This document shows, piece by piece, positions 11,940-22,921 of a stretch of 64,000 bases of DNA. The first letter of the stretch is position 1, and each line of letters opens with the position of its first letter. This DNA is from Acanthacorydalis orientalis. Lineage: Eukaryota; Arthropoda; Insecta; Megaloptera; Corydalidae. The DNA is taken from contig CM068322.1 in assembly GCA_034766995.1 (NCBI GenBank), positions 11,310,810 through 11,374,809 of the forward strand, in the 5' to 3' direction. Below the pieces are notes generated by a model. It searched no databases, had not been told where the DNA came from, and saw nothing but the letters and a program-made list of their open reading frames with translations. Both the position numbers and the translations under genes were made by a program.

Positions 11940-12360
11940 AATATAAAGAATTATTTACATTATTTTATTGTGCTCTGAACGGTTAAAATATTTAGCGTTT
12001 TAAAGATATATCGGTATCGCACTACACACCACAATTGATACAAATACTTTAGTTGAAATGATTTCAATTAATTTTGTTTAAAACTCAATGTGTCTCTTAA
12101 ACACCCCATGTACTATACGATATCGACATACCTTTAAACAAAAAAAAATACCTTTATACGAAAATGCTAGAAATGTTTCTTATGATTTTTATTCTGTGTA
12201 TCTCAATGTCAAAATGTTTTTAATTGATTTTCTTATTAATTGATATTTTGAGTATTTAAAAATATTATAAATAGAAAAAATTAGAAAATAAAAAAATGCT
12301 ACAATTTTATTCAAAATATTTCTCTGCTAGTCATGCATTTTTATGCCTGGACAAAATGGA

Positions 12361-13175
12361 TTAACACGTTCGCTACCAGAGTCTGGAGAAAAACGTCCAT
12401 CATAATACAGGATTTCTTTTGTGATAATATGATACCAAATGGGATAGATTTTACCTATATACATTTAGAACATTCTAAAATAAGTAAAATAAGAATTATT
12501 ATAAACTGGCATACATATGTGACGTTGGACTTTAGATAAAAATTTATGTACTGACCCATATGTCAAATATATGCGACACATTAAATTAAAAGGAAATGAA
12601 ATGATTGGAAAACAAAAACTTAATAAATACAATTTTTCAAAGTGAAATGCAGGTGATTTATTTTGTATGATAAATTTTAAAATATTTGTCAACGCATACC
12701 CCAATTGGTTGTCCATTGTTGGTTTTACAAATTTCACAAGCGTAGAAAGTAGCTGTGCGCCGCTTATTACTAAACATACGCGGCATTTAAGTTGTTTCTC
12801 TAGTTTTTGCGGAAAGTGTTGTATATTTTAATTGTTGCTACGTGGAAACATAGCTATTTCGCTGTCAGAATTTAGTAATTTGCAGGTAATATCATTTCTA
12901 AACTTTAAAGAATTCATTTTAGTTGAATGAACTTTATTATACAATCAACATGTATCCCAAATTGTCACGTCAAATAAGTGAAAAAAGTTTGTTGTACAAA
13001 CATTTTCTTCATATATTTCACTGTTTTAGAGTTAAACAATTGTGTTCAAAGCACAACACATTTCAACATGCGATCATAAACTGACTAATCAGAGCGGTCA
13101 CACATATGTGACGCAGGGGCTGTAGAGCAAACCGCTGTGTCACACATATGTGACGAATGGTAGCGAAAGTGTTAA
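12361..13175 (-). mobile_element. Internally deleted piggyBac-type element
   Basis: Left end TTAACACGTTCGCTACCA; complement of the right end TTAACACTTTCGCTACCA: 17 of 18 identical, each beginning with the TTAA target duplication of piggyBac elements. The right subterminal region has two copies of the palindrome CACATATGTG, each in the context GTCACACATATGTGACG (about 13098-13114 and 13139-13155). A related CATATGTGACG lies near 12515 on the left. Such subterminal palindromes are plausible transposase binding sites. The interior keeps a transposase C-terminus on the minus strand (12658-12777). At about 815 bp against a usual 2.3-2.5 kb, most of the transposase is missing. Confidence 0.8.
12658..12777 (-). 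pseudogene. piggyBac transposase C-terminal cysteine-rich domain fragment
   Basis: The last 39 codons before a stop, read on the minus strand: RRTATFYACEICKTNNGQP then IGVCVDKYFKIYHTK. The pattern C-x2-C ... [LIV]-C-V-x2-[CY]-F-x2-Y-H-T is the C-terminal zinc-binding (RING/PHD-like) domain that many piggyBac transposases use to contact the element ends. One expected cysteine (before F-K-I-Y-H) reads Y, so the zinc site is probably damaged. An in-frame stop lies just upstream, and no catalytic domain exists in the element. Its position, close to the left end on the minus strand, fits a transposase gene running right to left. Confidence 0.7.
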
Positions 13176-13204
13176 AAATATTTCGTATTTTTTTCAAACA
13201 ATAA

Positions 13205-13245
<41 letters not shown>

Positions 13246-13246
13246 C
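13205..13246. repeat. Compound (TA)n(GA)n microsatellite
   Basis: TA run (13205-13229) directly joined to a GA run (to about 13246). Confidence 0.95.
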
Positions 13247-14849
13247 TTTTTAAACATCAGATGTATATAGATGCGTTTTTCTAAAAAGTGATCAGAACAA
13301 ATAACTATCAAACCTATGAAATATCCGAATACAATTTGCATATTTCTGTACTTAAAAAGATAATTATATTTTATAAATATCATCAGCGTGTATAAGAATG
13401 CTTTTTAGCCTTGAACTGTGATTAATTACATTGTTTTTATATTCCTAACAATTAATTTGTATAAAAAATGTTTTTTTTAGATGTAGACATTATACTCTTA
13501 TATTTATTAGTAAGATATATGACGGAAACGTTATAGATCAGTAAGAATTATTTAGTTGAAATTAAATTGTTTGTCTTAAAACGAATTCTCATTAATAGAA
13601 TTAATAATGAAATGTAGTTAATTTTAAATCCTTTTCATTATTAAATTCAATTTTTACAATTAATGAATTCGTTTCAACGTGTCAAGAGTACTGCGAAAGT
13701 CAGATAATACTATTTATAAAAAAAACTTTTATGTACGCCTCTTACGTATTTATAAAACTGTCAAATGAACTGGTTGAGTGGCATAATTAAATCCTGGTTG
13801 GGAACAATTCTTGTTATACAGCACGACAGGCATTCTATATAGTCTGATAACCAAAAAGAAAAGATAGATATTTCAGTATGTTTTTTTAATCATACTGAAA
13901 TATCAATGAAATGTCACTGAAATGTTTAATCATATTTTTATGATTAAATATTTATTAATACAAAGTGTTTTTATAATGTTTTTAATATCTGTTAATTTAC
14001 AAAATTATAATTATATTTTGTTTGCTTTATATAAAGCTATTTAAATAAATAAGAATAATACAAAAACAGTGCGCCAATATTTGGTACCTAAAAGACGCTT
14101 ATCAAAAAAAAATATCGCTTTTGGTTAATATATAATACATAATATTTAGTGTTGATGAATTGCAGGGGTATATATGAACTAAAACTAATTCATTAACATG
14201 AAAACTATTTTATTGAATATCCAGCATCTACATAACCGAACATATCAAGAGTGACTGTCTCACTAACAAGAGACGTCGGCACAACAATTATATTTTAATT
14301 GTTGTCATGATAAAATAATCAATGCTAGCAACTAACTAACAATCACAGGAGACAGTGTTAAAACTGTTAAGATATACAGTTAACATTTAAATGCTTTACT
14401 ACAACATTTAGGCATACAGCTTGAAAGTTGTTTTGAATTAATTTTTTTTAAAAAAATCTTATTTATTATAAAAACAAAATATAATTAACAGTTGATAAAA
14501 AATAAACATTTATTTATTACACGACTTAATTTAGACAGGATTTATAATATTTTTGTTAAATACTTTTTTTGGGAGATTCGATAACAATCTATCTCAATTT
14601 GATGCAAGGTTGATAATGTGAAGACAATACAATCAGGTCAGTTCATATTATTTTGGATATATGTATTTTTGAAAAGATGAAGATAACGAATGTTTCATTT
14701 TTTTTGTTGTGTAATAAGATAAGAGATAGATTACAGAAATACTACTTTATTGAAATGAAACTAGATGCATATATATTCATTGCGTTCCACTACCCTTACT
14801 CTAATGCTCTATATTACCATCTCTATAACCTCACTGCTGATGATAAATA
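13247..14849. other. AT-rich spacer with one perfect hairpin, no gene seen
   Basis: GATATTTCAGTATG (13867-13880) and CATACTGAAATATC (13891-13904) form a perfect 14-bp stem with a 10-nt loop. Otherwise nothing coding. Confidence 0.5.
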
Positions 14850-15395
14850 TTAGATGGGTAGGAAAATAATTGCTCCTTTTGTTTTCTGAATTCTAACCTT
14901 AATTTTTTTCAATGAAAGTATCATTTCATTGTGTTCATGTTCACATTATTTTAAAGTGCATTTTCGGTCTGTATTTTGGTAACATCGACTTTGGTTTCAT
15001 TATTAATTTTGCTTCAAATTGGGTTAATGAATTAAAGATGGAAAAGAAGAAAATAAGATAATTTTTTGTATGAGTTCAAAACGGGTGGTAAAGCAGCAGA
15101 AAATATTTATAAACTAAACTATATTTTTGGTGAGGGCACTGTTAATGAACGTATGATGCAATGATGGTTCCAAAAATTTCGTGCTGGGGATGAGAGCATT
15201 AAAGGTGAAGTCGCGGAGGTCTTTTTTAGTTCATAACAATGAATTGAATGCGTTAGTTGAATCAGAACCACGCATCACAATTCAAGAGCTTGTACAAAAT
15301 TTAGGTATTAGTCATTGAACAGTTCTGGATCACAAATAGAAAAATGTATATGAATTTGAAGGTCATAATTCGCAATTATTTTTCTACTAACATAA
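14850..15395 (+). mobile_element. Short mariner derivative, family A, copy 1
   Basis: Left end TTAGATGGGTAGGAAAATAA; complement of the right end TTATGTTAGTAGAAAAATAA, with TA duplications at 14848-14849 and 15396-15397. About 546 bp instead of about 1.3 kb. Only the N-terminal third of a transposase (15036-15340) is left, joined directly to the 3' terminal region. The copy at 38687-39242 has the same organisation. Confidence 0.8.
15036..15340 (+). pseudogene. mariner transposase, N-terminal helix-turn-helix fragment
   Basis: Reads MEKKKIR, then EFKTGGKAAENIYKLNYIF, GEGTVNERMMQ, WFQKFRAGDESIKGE, and after a shift NELNALVESEPRITIQELVQ and LGISH. These are the tandem helix-turn-helix motifs by which mariner transposases bind their inverted repeats (conserved W-F-x-[RK]-F-R-x-G-D and the E-x-x-P-R-x-T-x-x-E-L-A block). 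Stops and a frameshift are present. The catalytic DD34D domain is absent because of the internal deletion. The family resembles the group containing Hsmar1 (cecropia type), judged from ends and N-terminus. Confidence 0.75.
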
Positions 15396-15603
15396 TATTA
15401 ACTAATATTTAGTTGAATATTTAAAAAAAAAACTATTTTAAGTCAAATATCAAGGAAGATTAAATATTATTTATATATTTTGGTTACAAATTTACTTAAT
15501 CATTATGATATTTTTTATGTTTAAAATGAAAATAACGTATCTAACTAATGATATCGGATAAAATATTAATTAAATTTTTACTTAAATGATGTATAATATT
15601 TTT

Positions 15604-15697
15604 TTATAACAGTTCTGGATCACTCGAAACCACTTAAATTCAAAAATGTATGAATTGGAAAGTCATAAACTGCAATTATTTTTCTACCAACCTACGA
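15604..15697 (+). mobile_element. Orphan 3' end of a family A mariner
   Basis: Starts AACAGTTCTGGATCACTCG and runs to the terminal repeat AATTATTTTTCTACCAACCT. It duplicates the last part (15318-15395) of the neighbouring element but is less degraded at the terminal repeat. No 5' end is present. Confidence 0.7.
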
Positions 15698-16630
15698 AAT
15701 TATATTTTAATTATTTTAAAAGAAATATTGAATATGGATAAACTATATTATACAACGCAAATAGACTGGAAACACCTGGTATTTTGATGGTATTTTACCA
15801 TAGATACAATAGTAAACATCATTGGATTATATAAATAATATCACTTTTTATTGTAAGTTATTCAAAATTATTCTTTCATTTTGATTGATGTGTTTTTTTT
15901 GGTGTTTCTTTCCTAAAATTCGTTCTTAAACATTGAATGAGGTCAAAATGATAAAAAAGATTTTTCTTGATATGTTTCAAATGTTTTTATTGCGTTTTAA
16001 ATATTTAAAATCTATGTTTTAAAATTTCTGTAACTATCTTTCATTTGAATTACATTCAGAAATTCATTCTTCTCATTTTTCAAGCAGCTATTTGACATTA
16101 TGTTTCAAAATATCATGATCAGGTGCATTTAAATTGTCTTTTTTCCCTTATCAATGGCACAACATTGTTGAATTTTTCAACTTAATATTATTTACAAGCA
16201 TTATTATAGCCGAATTGCGCATTAATTGTTATTTCGTTTACATTTTATAAATAAATGACAAAAGTACCTTTTTCGAAATCATTGCAAAAAATCTAAACAA
16301 AAACACTATCAAAATGCAATCTGAAAATATCGACTATATTGTAATCGATGCTTATACAAAAGTATCATTACATTAGATATTTTTACCTGCTCAAACAGCT
16401 ACCGTTAACAGGTAAAAATATTTTTTACTACTGATGATTTTATACATGTATTTATAATAAATTATTTTTTTCCATATTTGGATAATTTCATACAATGTAA
16501 ATTTATTTATGTAATTTAGAAATACAATAACAACTTAAACTGTATATCTCTTGAAAAAACAATCCTACTACGAAAATTTCATTTTTCACTTTAAACAACA
16601 GGTGGTGTTCATAAACAGGAATTAACTTTG
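15698..16630. other. AT-rich spacer with a 13-bp hairpin, no gene seen
   Basis: ATATTTTTACCTG (16377-16389) pairs perfectly with CAGGTAAAAATAT (16409-16421) around a 19-nt loop. Confidence 0.5.
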
Positions 16631-16712
16631 TGTATGTTTATATTTATATTTACATATACACACACATGTATACATACATACAGATACGCACATATATATA
16701 TATATATATATA
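16631..16712. repeat. Impure TA/CA microsatellite
   Basis: Mixture of TATTTA, CACA, CATA and TA units. Confidence 0.9.
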
Positions 16713-16910
16713 CAAAATCAAAATTATCCCCAAAAATTTGATGACGCCGGCTTATTTATTAATGACGTCGAGGTTTCTATGGTATCCAAATATATTCATC
16801 TCATATATAAAATAGCACGTTGCAATCTATCTGCAATACTGATTATATAGGTATAAATGAGTTTTAAAAAACATGTTTATTGTTCATTCGGTTACACGTA
16901 CAGGCTTATC

Positions 16911-16954
16911 ATTGACAAGTGGGCGAGCGCAGCGAGCATGGAGCGAAGCCCCTT

Positions 16955-16957
<3 letters not shown>
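16911..16957. other. GC-rich patch of unknown origin
   Basis: About 45 bp of GC-rich sequence in AT-rich surroundings with repeated GAGCG words (GGGCGAGCGCAGCGAGC, then GAGCGAAGCCCC). It directly abuts a long TA tract. No gene or known repeat could be assigned. Confidence 0.4.

Positions 16958-16958
<1 letters not shown>

Positions 16959-17001
<43 letters not shown>
16959..17001. repeat. (TA)n microsatellite
   Basis: Pure TA run; reading frames through it give poly-(YI), which are not genes. Confidence 0.97.
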
Positions 17002-17007
<6 letters not shown>

Positions 17008-18140
17008 CGAGCATAATAGGACTAGATTATAACAAATTAGCGCTATACGAAAAGAATTACTATGCATATTGATTATTGTAATAATATTATTCTTTTGGTT
17101 TGTCCGGCTATAGATTAAATATTTTATTCTATATAACAGGTGTCGAACAGGCAAACGAAGGAGTTGAGTTTGTGAATGGACGAGTGGGACGGTATAACAC
17201 AGTTATTTAACATACGATTTCTGCGAAACGAGTTCATAATATTTTATAATAATATTTTTACAAATTACAGACAGCCGTATTTAAATAAATACATATACAA
17301 ATAATTGAAAATATTAAATACGGATGTGTAAATTATATAATTGCGTACAATTGTCCCTTCCTGTTTAAATTTATACATAAATGTGTATTATTAAAAATAT
17401 TATCTCAAAAGTAGTATCTTTATTGTGTTTATTTGTTACGATATGAATCAAATACGGTAATTTTTTGTACTCAAAAAATTTAAAATCTTTTAAAGTATAC
17501 TCATTTTTTTAAATAATACAAATCTAGGTTGTCTAGCATTCAAAACTAAAAATGAGTATTGCGTGGCTAATTCAAACACAATCGCTTTGCTTCAATCTTC
17601 TAAACATTTAAAGTTGGATAAATATGTTAGAATATGAAGTCTTCTAAAAGAAATTCAGCTTATTAACTGATCAGTTTGATTTTCAATTTTAGATAAAATC
17701 AATTACACATGGGCAAATTGACATCAATAACCGTTTTAAATTTAATTTTAAAAACATCATAAATCGTTAAAGGTGATTTTTTTTACATTAATATATTTTT
17801 TTAATTTCTACTATAATTTATTTTGGGAATGTGTAATGATTTAATTTTCATTACAACTAAATTTATTAGGGGTTTCGAAAATTATTATCTCATAAAAAAT
17901 GATATTTGATGTAAACTATCCATTAATCGGATGTATTGCAAAATTTATGCATACAATTATTCGAAAGTATAGCCACAGAAACTAGAATTATTTAATATCC
18001 TAAAGGTTATATCAATAAATGAACACCAATAAATTTAGAAATTTTATAAACGTAATAAATTACAAGAAAACAATTGTCAGTGTACGAAATCTTTAATAAA
18101 TTTTCAAAGAATTTGAATCAGTAGCATATGAATATATATG

Positions 18141-18141
<1 letters not shown>
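17002..18141. other. AT-rich spacer, no gene seen
   Basis: A slightly GC-richer piece at 17135-17200 (GTGTCGAACAGGCAAACG, GGACGAGTGGGACGG) may belong with the patch at 16911; nothing else is recognisable. Confidence 0.45.
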
Positions 18142-18235
<94 letters not shown>

Positions 18236-18240
18236 GTGAG
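18142..18240. repeat. Compound (TA)n(GA)n microsatellite, about 99 bp
   Basis: TA to 18203, GA to about 18232, then GTGA units. Confidence 0.97.
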
Positions 18241-18482
18241 TTTCTTTTGATTCTGTGTTGTATAATAAAGTTTATCTATGCATAATATTCATTTTTACAT
18301 ACAAGATAGAGGAATTCTATGAATAAACATGAATTCTATGTCCTCACGACAACCATAGAATAACAAATTTTTGTTCGAAGAAAATTAGTAATCTATAACT
18401 AGTTTATACTCATACGTTTTTACTTGTCTAAATTCAGTTTATTCCATTCTAATTTTTTGTGTAAAGATGAATAGTTAGTTAT

Positions 18483-18530
18483 TTGGATTTTTAGGCCACT
18501 TAGGCAGCTAAGGTCATTAGAGCCCGATAG
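18483..18530 (+). repeat. Dispersed repeat core D, copy 1
   Basis: Contains CAGCTAAGGTCATTAGAGCC preceded by TTTTTAGGCCACTTAGG. The same core recurs at 30235-30280 and 51408-51460. Class unknown. Confidence 0.5.
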
Positions 18531-18647
18531 ATGGATAGATAATCAATATGTATGGATTCGGTTTTATTTTACTTAAGTATTATTGCTATGTTTCATCTCT
18601 TTTATGATTAGGTAGTACAAAGAAAAAAACATTGTATACATATATTT

Positions 18648-18653
<6 letters not shown>

Positions 18654-18717
<64 letters not shown>
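18654..18717. repeat. (TA)n microsatellite, about 64 bp
   Basis: Short GT lead-in followed by a pure TA run. Confidence 0.97.
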
Positions 18718-18719
<2 letters not shown>

Positions 18720-19138
18720 ATAGTTGATATATAGTCTAAGAAACTAATCAGATAATGTAATGCACAAAGTTTATGTATATAGTTTTTTCTCGTCTAAAAA
18801 GTACTCTCTCACTCAAAATAGATTATATTTGATAATGTTATGATAAATTAAATATAATATTTGTTACTACTGTTTAAATAGAAAAGCAAATTGTAAGTTG
18901 TCTACAAACTGTATCAAAAAGTATTCTCACTGAATTGTGATTTGCATTAATACTGTATATGTACTTATTAATGAAAAAGATATGACGGTTGTCATCTACA
19001 TGTTACCGATTTCTTATTATGAGTTTAATTACAAAATACATTCACTTTTAGAAATTAATACTTCAATGAACATCGAGTAACAAAACAGTAATAAATTTAA
19101 ATTACGTATGCTGCATTACAAGTACACGTTTACATTAC

Positions 19139-19283
19139 CTCAAGAAATATCTGCTAACGGCTGCAAGTGGCCCCGCAACGAACTGGTCCAGGTGGGATGC
19201 TTGTGGGATAACACTCGGGGAGCGAAATCCTGTCGGGGTGCCGCGCCGTCATGCCAAACCCACGTACGCACTAGCTGTCTGCA
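19139..19283 (-). other. GC-rich exon-like island
   Basis: About 145 bp at roughly 55% G+C in very AT-rich surroundings. On the minus strand it is bounded by AAACTGCAG (an AG acceptor, exon from about 19283) and TTGAG|GTAATG (a GT donor, ending about 19139). One minus frame is open for nearly the whole block (QLVRTWVWHD ... LQPLADIS) but has TGA in its last codon. On plus, one frame is open from 19108 to 19290 (with GCKWPRNELVQVGCLWDN) and another across the block (NWSRWDACGITLGER). No domain could be assigned in any frame. It may be a coding exon, a 5' UTR exon, or a retained fragment of a GC-rich repeat. The strand call rests only on the splice-like boundaries. Confidence 0.3.
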
Positions 19284-19447
19284 GTTTTAAATTATCGCGC
19301 ACTGTGTAAACCACTTTTGTGAATTTCACTTACACCTACGCAACATAGTAAGTAGCCTCTCGTGCAATTAATTCACATATGTAATTCTGTAACAACAAAC
19401 ATTTAATTAATGTACACTAACTATATGTATATCTTATAAATATAAAT

Positions 19448-19449
<2 letters not shown>

Positions 19450-19478
<29 letters not shown>
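19450..19478. repeat. (TA)n microsatellite
   Basis: TA run of about 29 bp. Confidence 0.95.
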
Positions 19479-19482
<4 letters not shown>

Positions 19483-19741
19483 TATTCATTATGTAAAACT
19501 GCTACTTGCTATTGTTGTTATTTATTCAACAAGAGCAATGAATTAACACTCATCTAATTAGTATATGAGTAAATACTTAATAATTATTTAATACTTTAAC
19601 GCCTGATGTATTTTACTATTTATTAATAGGAAATAATTTGAGTATAATAAAAATTTTAAATTTAAGAAGATATATGGGATTCATTTAAGATTTGTGTCTA
19701 AGTTATTTATTTCTGTTTAAATAATTTATAATGCTTTTGGT

Positions 19742-19891
19742 CAGTGCCGCGTTATAGCTTCATGGGGGCTAGGAAAATTTGAATTAAGGGGCCCCATATA
19801 CTTTGTTGATTCAGATATTTGGTGTAAGGTCCTCTTGTTAGTAGGGCCTCTAGGCAATTGTCCTTTTTGCCCATAAGATAATGTGCCACTG
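19742..19891. mobile_element. hAT-like MITE, about 150 bp
   Basis: Left end CAGTGCCGCGTTATAGC; complement of the right end CAGTGGCACATTATCTTA. Internal GGGGCCCC and GGGCCTC words fit hAT MITEs whose ends begin CAGTGSC. The flanks do not show a clear 8-bp duplication, so the boundaries are approximate. Confidence 0.5.
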
Positions 19892-21012
19892 ATGTTTAAT
19901 CTATTAACATATTTTATTTATTTGGGAAAGTTTGCTTTTCAGTTTATATCGAACACAATATTTTTTTTATTGTTATTCAGCTTTAGGTATTAGTAAGGTT
20001 AATACTTTTCATTAAACTTTTGTGCATTTTTGTAATTCTATTACACAAGTTTTTTTAGTTATTAATGGTTTAAACATAGTTCATTGTTTATGCAGCAAAT
20101 CACCAAACTATTGTATATTGGTATAATCGTAGTATATCAATTATTTAAAACCGAAAATATAAATTATTTATAAATCTTATCAATGATATGGATTCAAGAT
20201 AAATTATCACTTATGCTTTGGATACAGGTGAATAAATACTAAATTGATCATTTCTTTTGAAAAATTTTGAATGAAAGATTAAGAGAAGTGCAAATTGTAA
20301 AAAAGTGGAGCCAAATTATTTGTAATCAAAGATGGGAATTTGATGGTTTTTCTTTTTTACTCATTTTTCAAGAAAAAATGATATGGTTGATTAAAAAAAT
20401 CCTTGAATAACATTGAGTACAAAATATGTTTTAATTTGAAATGAATAAATGAACCTAAAAATATAGGGATGGAAACTCAAAATAAACGCCAATATAAAAG
20501 TAAAAATGACTAATTTTTAAGATTATTTGATTTGTGACAACATTTACATTGAATGTGTTGGAAAAACTTATCTCTTTAAATGAATTTTCGTGTTTCAAAG
20601 CAAGAAACAATAACAATGTTATAATTCAGAACAAGAGAAAAATAATATTAAATTAAAAGAGTGATATTATTTGTTACATTTAAATAAGACTTTTCCTTGT
20701 TATTTTTTATCACGGAACACATTTATGATAAGATATAATTCAGTTTAAGAAATTCAAGTGAACATTATAAACACCTTTTTTGCTTCTGCTTTAATAAAAA
20801 ATAAGTATCAACGTAAGCAAACTAATAGTTTAAATAATTTAAGTGTTTTGAATAAAATTCATAACTTGAAATATATAATATTTTACAGATAAGTATCTTT
20901 AAAAAACTAACACTACAATATTTTTTGATAAGAAAACATTTTGTTATACTGTATTTATTAAATATAAACATATTAAAAATCGTCTTTTTGTATTGTATCA
21001 AAAGATTAAATA
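19892..21012. other. AT-rich spacer, no gene seen
   Basis: Only chance open frames; no repeat boundary recognised. Confidence 0.5.
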
Positions 21013-22337
21013 TTAGATTGGTGCAAAACTAATTGCGGTTCTTACGTATTGAGTACAATTTATTAATCAAAAATGATTAAAATGATGATTAATCAAAGAC
21101 GATTAAAAATTATATTTATTAATCAAAATAAAGACCATTGGCCTGCACACATTTCTCCCAACGGGAAACAAGTTTGAACACACATCTATAAGATAGAATT
21201 CTGGAGTCAGGGAATTAACAAATTCATTGAAAGCGTTTTGAGCTGATGCTTAATCTTTAAAAACCTTCTCTCTTAGGAAATTACTCAAATGTTTAAAAAA
21301 ATAATCTGTCGGAGATAGGTCCAGAGAATAAGGTGGGTGAAGTAAGGTCTCATAACTCAGTTCACTTAATTTTTTTAGTCATTTGTGAGACGTGTGGTGG
21401 GGCGTTGTCGTGAAGAAGAATTGTTCCTATTCGATTGGCTAATACTGGTCGTAAACGATGCAACATCTCATCCATTTTTTCAATATCCTGACAATATTTT
21501 TCTGCTGTCATTGCTTCACAGGATTTAAGAAATTGTTGCGAATGATGCTACTTTCCGACCACCAAACAGTGACTATAATTTTTTTTCATGAAGCTTCGTC
21601 TTAGGAAATTGTTTTAGTGTTTCTCCTCGATCTAGCTACTATGATGAACGTTTCTGATTTTTGTAGAGAATCCATTTTTCATCACATATGACAATGTGAT
21701 CAAGAAAGGAATCATTTTTGTAACCACAAAAGAAGCGCAGAGCAGACTTCGTATCGCCGAATTGCTTGAAGTTCGTTTAGTTCATGCGGCATCCATTTAT
21801 CCAGCTTTTTTGTTTTTCTAATTAGGCTCAAATGTCGAACAACTGTTGAATGGTCAAGATTGATTTCTTCTGCCACTCCTCGAGTTGTTTTACGTGGGTT
21901 CGTTTCAATAATCGTTCTTAAATCATCATTGTCTATAGCTCAAGGACGTCCACGACCCTCTTCACCATGAGGGCTTTCGTTTCTATCACGAACTCTGTGG
22001 AACCAGTGTTAAGATGTACGTTCACTAATCGACTCTTCGCCAAAAACAAATTTGATATTTCGAGAAATTTCTGTTGTTTTATGTCCCAATTTAAACTTAT
22101 ACAACAAAATCTCGCGAATTTTCTTTTTTGCATTAACTAATTTAAGAGGTTATATCCAACAATACTAAATGAAAATGAATGAATGAATGAAAACAATAGA
22201 CAAAAGGTGAAATCAGTAATGCTAATTTCATTGTTTACAATGATGTATAACATGACTATAACAAAAGAACAGTAACTAAAAAAACCGGCGCCAAACTTAA
22301 AATGATAAAAACCGCAATTATTTTTGCACCAATCTAA
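21013..22337 (-). mobile_element. Near full-length mariner, family A2, copy 1
   Basis: 1325 bp. Ends TTAGATTGGTGCAAAACTAA and, complemented, TTAGATTGGTGCAAAAATAA, with TA at 21011-21012 and 22338-22339. This is the expected size for a complete mariner. The minus strand carries a transposase pseudogene along nearly the whole length. The ends match those at 41477-42769, its sister copy, and resemble the TTAGGTTGGTGCAAAAGTAA ends of Hsmar1-type elements. Confidence 0.9.
21127..22131 (-). pseudogene. mariner transposase pseudogene (DD34D type)
   Basis: Read from 22131 leftwards: KKKIREILLYKFKLGHK, SRNIKFVFGEESISERT, HWFHRVRD, then NPRKTT and HSTVVRHLSLIRKTKKLDKW, the two helix-turn-helix motifs. 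Next come LSPTDYFFKHLSNFLREKVF around the third catalytic aspartate region and the C-terminal TPEFYL near 21200. Stops and shifts occur throughout (for example a stop in the first HTH at TS*HWF, and shifts in the catalytic core, where only parts of the D motifs read cleanly). Length fits the usual 345-350 residues. It is inactive but retains all domains in order, so the element arrived complete and decayed in place. Confidence 0.8.
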
Positions 22338-22339
22338 TA

Positions 22340-22875
22340 CATTCATCTACGATAAAAAAACATTTTTTATGTATTTAAATTCCTCATCGAACCGACAATC
22401 TAATTGCTGGACCGCACAGACAATTTAAACGTGTTATTATAGTGGTTATACATGTAATTATTTATAAAACCACCCTTAGGTACTACATGATTCTTACAAC
22501 AAATCGTTTACATAAATTTTTATTCAATAAAAAACAGATTTGCGTGGTAACATTGTTTATTATGAATGCGTGTAAAAAAAAGATGCAATTACATTTTTTC
22601 CGAGTGTCTCGACAAAAGAATTTTAATGCAAGACCGACCGCACAAGAACGTATTCATGAATGAAACGAAGTAGGTGTATTATGCGTAGAGGCAAGTTACC
22701 AAAATTGGTAATCGATTGGCAGAGGTCGGTATATCAGTGTGACAGTGAATTAAATGTAATATATTAACTTCGCTGAAATATTTCACAAGGTCTTTTGTAG
22801 TGAAACATAGACTGCAGGTAGTGATAATATTGCTTTTTTTAATTATTTCCTTGTCGGATGCCAAACAAAAAATTC

Positions 22876-22921
<46 letters not shown>

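Larger units (their letters stand above)
10080..12360. other. AT-rich spacer with three microsatellites, no gene seen
   Basis: Holds the TA tracts at 10766, 11520 and 11902 listed separately. No coding or RNA feature could be supported. Confidence 0.5.

Noticed and set aside
22137..22346. 69-codon minus frame at the edge of the mariner
   Set aside because: It covers the 5' untranslated part and terminal repeat of the mariner at 21013-22337, not a gene.
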